Source: Saprospiraceae bacterium (GTDB taxonomy: Bacteria; Bacteroidota; Bacteroidia; Chitinophagales; Saprospiraceae). From it: a DNA stretch of 55,875 bases. Shown here piece by piece: positions 51,880-55,875 of this stretch (position 1 is its first letter; every line of letters starts with the position of its first letter). The notes beneath the pieces are model-generated. The model saw nothing but the letters and a program-made list of their open reading frames with translations. It made no database searches and had not been told where the DNA came from. Both the position numbers and the translations under genes were made by a program. The stretch is taken from assembly GCA_020630955.1 (NCBI GenBank), contig JAHDIE010000021.1, positions 1-55,875 on the forward strand, read 5' to 3'.

Positions 51880-54441
51880 TTGTCATTTAAACTATCTCAA
51901 ATGGAAAGTAAGCTTTCGAATCTTAAGCAAACAGATCAGAATAAAATTGAATATTTAGAACGCGCATTGCAAGTTGAAAATTCGTTAAGAACTGTACGAA
52001 ATCACGGCTTTTCAATGGATAATTCTAATCAGGTAACCAAAGTAGTATCCATAATTAATCAGGAAATGAGGGCTTTGGGGATGCCCGCAGCAAGCTGTTA
52101 TTTATATGTTGTAAGTGATAAAATAGTCCATCTATGGCTTTCGACTTTTGTGAATGAAGAAATGAAGCTAGCACAATTTAAAGTTGACTGGAAAGAGGTC
52201 CCAGCACTTGTCGAAAATCATAAAAGATGGAAGAGGGGAGATAAAAATGCGATTTATGATTTTCGAGGTAAACAGGTTGAGAATTGGTATAATCAACTTA
52301 ATTTATTTTCCAATGGAATATTTCCAAAACCTAAAAATATTCCAGATTACCAGCAAAACATTGAAGTATTTAGTCAATTTGGTGGTATAGGAATTGTAAA
52401 TTATAAAGCTGTAGAAGTCGATGAATGGATGCCAATTCTTACAAAATTCGGAAATAATTTTGAACAAGTTTATACTCGTTTCCAAGATTTAAAAAAAGTT
52501 GAACATCAAGCCCGAGAAGCACAAATTGAAACCGCACTTGAAAGAATTCGTTCAACAGCACTTTCAATGCGTCATAGTTCAGATTTAATTCAAACAGTAA
52601 ATGCTATTCTTCAGCAAATCACTACACTTGGTGTGAATGTTCACTCAATACATATTTATGAATTCTTAGAAGAACTAAAAGACTACAATATTTGGGCTTC
52701 TGCTCCTGGCCAAAAATATGCAATGAAATTGCGATGCCCACCTTTTGAGCATATTATATTTAATCGGTGGCAAAATGCTTTCAACAACAATGAAGATTAT
52801 TTTTCTCTTCAAGTTGAAAAAGAAGACAAAGATTCATTCTTTAAACATTTTTTTAAAAATTCTGAACATGATGTTCCTAAAGAAAGACAGCAAATAATAT
52901 TTAACGCACCAGCTCTTTCTTTAAATATGACTATTCAAGAAAATACTGGGTTAGCATTTATTCGATATTCTAAAGAAGAACTTACAGAAGAGGAAATCAA
53001 TTTAATGCGAAGATTGGCTATTGGATTTGAGCAAGCATACATTAGATTTTTAGACTTAAAGAAATCCGAAGAATTAACAAAAAAAACTTTCCGTCAAGCT
53101 AGTTTAGATCGGGTAAGAGCTGAAATTGCCTCTATGCGAACAGCAGAAGATCTCCAATATATAACTCCTCTACTTTGGAAGGAATTAGAAACAATGGAGG
53201 TACCCTTTTTTAGATGTGGTGTATTCATTGTAGATCACTCATTAGAACAAGTTCAAGCTCTTTTGACAACGCCAGAAGGAAAAGGTCAAGTTAATATGAA
53301 TATACCATTTGGAATAAGTGAAGTGGTAGATGCTATGCTAATTCAATGGAAAGAACAAAATATTTACACAGAAGAATGGAATAGAAATCAGTTTATCGAT
53401 TGGATGAAATCCATTGCAAGAAATGGCTTGGTTGATCCCAATACTGATTATTTAGGTATGGAGATCCCACCTGAATATTTAGCCCTCCATTTTGTTCCCT
53501 TTAATCAAGGAATGCTATACATAGGCAATGACCAACTCTTAAATGAAAATGACTTAAAATTGGTTCAATCTCTGGCCAATGCTTTTGAAGAAGCTTATGC
53601 ACGATATGAAAATTTTAAACAAATTGAAGAAACTTTAATAGAACTTCAAGAAACTCAAAGTCAATTAATTCATGCCGAAAAGATGGCTTCTTTAGGTGAA
53701 TTGACAGCTGGAATTGCTCATGAAATTCAAAATCCATTAAATTTTGTCAACAACTTTGCTGAAGTAAGTGAAGAGTTGATGATAGAATTAAAAGAAGAAT
53801 TAAACAATGGAGAAATTCAGGAAGCAAAAGAAATCTCATTGGATATCATTAATAACTTGTCAAAAATCAATCACCATGGTAAAAGAGCCAGCAGTATAGT
53901 TAAGGGAATGTTGTCACATTCTAGAGCAAGCTCTAACGAAAAAATTATTACCGACATAAACACACTTTGCGATGAATACATGCGCTTATCTTACCATGGT
54001 ATGAGAGCAAAAGAAAAAGAATTTAATGCAAATTTTGAATTGAATTTAGAAAAAGATCTTCCTGCTCTAGAAGTAATCCCTCAAGAATTAGGAAGAGTAA
54101 TTTTAAATGCTTTAAACAATGCATTTTATACTGTTGATAAAAAACGAAAAGAAGAAAAGAATGAAAATTATGAGCCTACTGTAACCTTAAGTACAAAAAA
54201 TATTGGAGAATATGTACAAATTAGAATTATTGACAATGGTGGTGGAATGACTGAAGAGGTTAAAGCAAAAATATTTCAACCTTTCTTCACTACAAAACCA
54301 ACTGGACAAGGAACGGGATTAGGTATGTCCATAAGTTATGATATAATTACTAAAAGCCATGGTGGCAAAATAACCATTGAAACAGAGCTTACAAAAGGCA
54401 GTATACTTAATATTTTGTTACCTATAAAAACCCCAAAATGA
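51880..54441 (+). CDS. Soluble multi-GAF-like sensor histidine kinase, TTG start
   Basis: The 853-aa protein has no membrane segment. Three GAF-like sensor modules follow one another, the second and third opened by a helix of the type ALERIRSTALSMRHSSDL and SLDRVRAEIASMRTAEDL. A coiled coil leads to HisKA with MASLGELTAGIAHEIQNPLNF (His614) and an HATPase with NALNNAFYTV, DNGGGM, FFTTKPTGQGTGLGMSIS. The start at TTG 51880 is the first possible; ATG at 51901 is an alternative. It overlaps the response regulator by 4 bases. It probably senses a cytosolic signal. Confidence 0.9.
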   Translation: MSFKLSQMESKLSNLKQTDQNKIEYLERALQVENSLRTVRNHGFSMDNSNQVTKVVSIINQEMRALGMPAASCYLYVVSDKIVHLWLSTFVNEEMKLAQFKVDWKEVPALVENHKRWKRGDKNAIYDFRGKQVENWYNQLNLFSNGIFPKPKNIPDYQQNIEVFSQFGGIGIVNYKAVEVDEWMPILTKFGNNFEQVYTRFQDLKKVEHQAREAQIETALERIRSTALSMRHSSDLIQTVNAILQQITTLGVNVHSIHIYEFLEELKDYNIWASAPGQKYAMKLRCPPFEHIIFNRWQNAFNNNEDYFSLQVEKEDKDSFFKHFFKNSEHDVPKERQQIIFNAPALSLNMTIQENTGLAFIRYSKEELTEEEINLMRRLAIGFEQAYIRFLDLKKSEELTKKTFRQASLDRVRAEIASMRTAEDLQYITPLLWKELETMEVPFFRCGVFIVDHSLEQVQALLTTPEGKGQVNMNIPFGISEVVDAMLIQWKEQNIYTEEWNRNQFIDWMKSIARNGLVDPNTDYLGMEIPPEYLALHFVPFNQGMLYIGNDQLLNENDLKLVQSLANAFEEAYARYENFKQIEETLIELQETQSQLIHAEKMASLGELTAGIAHEIQNPLNFVNNFAEVSEELMIELKEELNNGEIQEAKEISLDIINNLSKINHHGKRASSIVKGMLSHSRASSNEKIITDINTLCDEYMRLSYHGMRAKEKEFNANFELNLEKDLPALEVIPQELGRVILNALNNAFYTVDKKRKEEKNENYEPTVTLSTKNIGEYVQIRIIDNGGGMTEEVKAKIFQPFFTTKPTGQGTGLGMSISYDIITKSHGGKITIETELTKGSILNILLPIKTPK

Positions 54442-54815
54442 AAATATTAGTGGTTGATGACGAAAAAGATATCCAATTGCTATTTCAGCAATGCTTTAGA
54501 AAAGAAATTAAAAATGGAGAATTTAGTTTTGAATTTGCTTTTTCCGCTGAAGAAGCATTGGAATACCTAAAGAAATATCTCCCTAAATCAATCCTTATTT
54601 TATCTGATATCAATATGCCAGGGATGTCTGGATTTGACCTATTAGATCAAATTAATAGTAAATATACCGACCCACCTAGGGTTATCATGATAAGCGCATA
54701 TGGTGATGAGAAAAACCACAATCAAGCAAAACGTCTAGGAGTAAGCGAATTCATTACAAAACCAGTTAATTTTAAATACCTAAAAGAAAAATTAAAAATT
54801 AATCTCTATGGCTAA
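54438..54815 (+). CDS. Single-domain response regulator
   Basis: The 125-aa protein is one receiver domain with acidic DDE near residue 7, phospho-acceptor Asp57 in [13 protein letters not shown], Ser/Thr switch region [10 protein letters not shown] and Lys in FITKPVNF. There is no output domain. It overlaps the kinase by ATGA and the next gene by 8 bases, so it is made with them. It may act as a shuttle or a phosphate sink beside the cyclase regulator. Confidence 0.93.
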   Translation: MKILVVDDEKDIQLLFQQCFRKEIKNGEFSFEFAFSAEEALEYLKKYLPKSILILSDINMPGMSGFDLLDQINSKYTDPPRVIMISAYGDEKNHNQAKRLGVSEFITKPVNFKYLKEKLKINLYG

Positions 54816-55848
54816 AATATTAGTAGTTGATGACGAAGCTGATTTAGAAGTTTTAATCAAACAAAAATTTAGAAAGAAAATACGCTCAAATGAATATGAA
54901 TTTATTTTCGCAAAAGATGGTCTCGAAGCCTTAGAAAAAGTAAAAAATAATGAAAACATTGACATAGTACTCAGCGATATAAATATGCCTAGAATGGACG
55001 GTCTCACTTTATTGCGACACCTTAAAGATGAGGTTCCTCTTGTACGAACAGTAATCGTAAGTGCCTATGGAGATATGGAAAATATTAGGACAGCAATGAA
55101 CTGTGGAGCTTTTGATTTCATTACCAAGCCCATATTGTTTGATGACTTAACAATTACAATGGAAAAGACCTTGGCCTATGTAAATCAAATTCGCTCAACC
55201 TTGAAAGCAATTAAAGAAAACAATATATTAAAAATGTATGTTGATGAATCTGTTTTAAATTTTATGAGTACCCAAAACTATGAAGAAAAAATTAAGGCAA
55301 ATGAAACCATTGAAGCAACAGTTATGTTTATTGACATTTGTGGATTTACTGCTATAAGTGAACGAGAATCACCAGACACAGTGGTAAGCTTATTAAATAA
55401 ATATTTTGATATAATGGTAAACACAATAGTCGAAAATGATGGTTACATAGACAAATTTATTGGTGATGCCGTTATGGCTGTATTTAAAGATGATCATCAT
55501 TTGGACCATGCTGTTGAAGCTGCCTTAGAGGTTAGAAATCAAATTAATAATATACCAGATAGTGCGGATATCAATGCCTTTAAATCTCAAGTCAGTATAG
55601 GGATTGCCAGTGGCGAAGTTATTTGTGGAAATATTGGTGCTGCTAGTCTTAAGAGATTAGACTACACGGTCATTGGTGATGTTGTTAATACAGCAAGTCG
55701 ACTTCAAGATATTGGAAAACCAAATCAAATAATTATTACAGAGCACTGTTATCTTTCAATAAAAGAATCTTTTGAATGCAAAAAATTATTTGAAGCTCAG
55801 TTAAAAAACAAAAAAGAAACTTTGAATGTCTATGAAGTCATAAGCTAA
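54808..55848 (+). CDS. Response regulator-class III adenylate cyclase fusion
   Basis: The 346-aa protein has a receiver domain (1-125, phospho-acceptor Asp57 in [12 protein letters not shown], Lys in FITKPILF), a helical linker (about 118-165) and a class III nucleotide cyclase domain (about 170-345). The metal-binding residues are Asp176 (MFIDICGFT) and Asp220 ([10 protein letters not shown]); Asn294 and Arg298 lie in [10 protein letters not shown]. The base-recognising pair reads as Lys216 and Thr287, the class IIIb adenylate cyclase pattern, so the product should be cAMP. Phosphorylation of the receiver by the upstream kinase likely controls cyclase dimerisation. All key residues are present. 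Confidence 0.93.
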   Translation: MAKILVVDDEADLEVLIKQKFRKKIRSNEYEFIFAKDGLEALEKVKNNENIDIVLSDINMPRMDGLTLLRHLKDEVPLVRTVIVSAYGDMENIRTAMNCGAFDFITKPILFDDLTITMEKTLAYVNQIRSTLKAIKENNILKMYVDESVLNFMSTQNYEEKIKANETIEATVMFIDICGFTAISERESPDTVVSLLNKYFDIMVNTIVENDGYIDKFIGDAVMAVFKDDHHLDHAVEAALEVRNQINNIPDSADINAFKSQVSIGIASGEVICGNIGAASLKRLDYTVIGDVVNTASRLQDIGKPNQIIITEHCYLSIKESFECKKLFEAQLKNKKETLNVYEVIS

Positions 55849-55850
55849 AT

Positions 55851-55875
55851 ATGAGCATTCTTATGGCCAGATATG
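55851..55875 (+). CDS. Possible start of another gene of the signalling operon (cut by window)
   Basis: ATG at 55851 opens a frame (MSILMARY) two bases after the cyclase stop, running off the window end. The very short spacing fits an additional operon member, but eight codons do not allow any identification. Confidence 0.4.

Noticed and set aside
1-55875. Mobile element, prophage or defence island
   Set aside because: No transposase, integrase, phage structural, restriction or toxin-antitoxin gene was recognised anywhere in the window.
1-55875. tRNA or rRNA genes
   Set aside because: Gaps between genes are mostly short, and none showed a T-arm motif in a cloverleaf-compatible setting.

Overview
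The window is AT-rich and comes from a member of the Bacteroidota, most likely a marine Saprospiria-type bacterium. The signs are: several secreted proteins ending in type IX secretion (T9SS) sorting domains, a TonB-dependent receptor of the Bacteroidota barrel type, a LytS/LytTR pair, a Porin_10 porin, DUF3667, DUF6427-like and choice-of-anchor B proteins, and promoters of the Bacteroidota form (TAnnTTTG around -7). I saw no tRNA, rRNA, CRISPR array, insertion sequence or phage gene. This looks like ordinary chromosome carrying a large surface and secreted protein load.

Layout. 1-4352: two convergent secreted metalloproteases (an M12-type multidomain protein, cut at its 5' end, and an M43 lipoprotein) sharing a bidirectional terminator. 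4489-6301: LytS-type kinase and LytTR regulator behind a promoter so close that the message should be leaderless. 6328-7967: patatin and DUF1835 pair. 8025-15753: TonB_C-domain protein, TonB-dependent receptor, DUF3667 protein, choice-of-anchor B protein and porin. 15788-16135: an eroded remnant of a glycoside hydrolase lipoprotein. 16234-19615: YfbK-like VWA lipoprotein divergent from an ECF sigma/anti-sigma pair. 19602-23000: a PNGase F-like protein with an inserted LamG domain.

23123-34400 is read entirely on the minus strand. One unit runs from a TPR lipoprotein through an 86-aa membrane protein and an M48 protease to a Bax inhibitor-1 protein. Another runs purH-coaX-outer membrane protein-TPR protein. 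Between them lies a large T9SS type B protein with alternating HYR-like repeats. The two TPR proteins are paralogues flanking that gene. 34595-36870 holds arfB and a UbiD decarboxylase. 37004-39763 has a sodium/solute symporter converging on a glutaminase. 39895-45438 has a prohibitin-like protein, a GT9 glycosyltransferase, an M4 protease and a small lipoprotein. 45584-48333 has a cysteine-rich secreted protein, a DUF6427-like membrane protein and a Gfo/Idh/MocA oxidoreductase. 48691-51411 is a vanadium haloperoxidase-like secreted protein with MopE-type calcium repeats. 51880-55848 is a tightly overlapped signalling cassette: histidine kinase, single-domain response regulator, and response regulator-adenylate cyclase.

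The most useful observations are: a rho-independent terminator occupying the apparent start of the GT9 gene, which pushes its start to an ATC codon; a second gene whose signal peptide is complete only from an ATC; the kinase-to-cyclase cascade at the right edge; a direct-repeat operator candidate between two divergent envelope genes at 45.5 kb; the Cys-rich secreted protein there; and the GH remnant. Family names are from recognition of motifs by eye; no database search was run.
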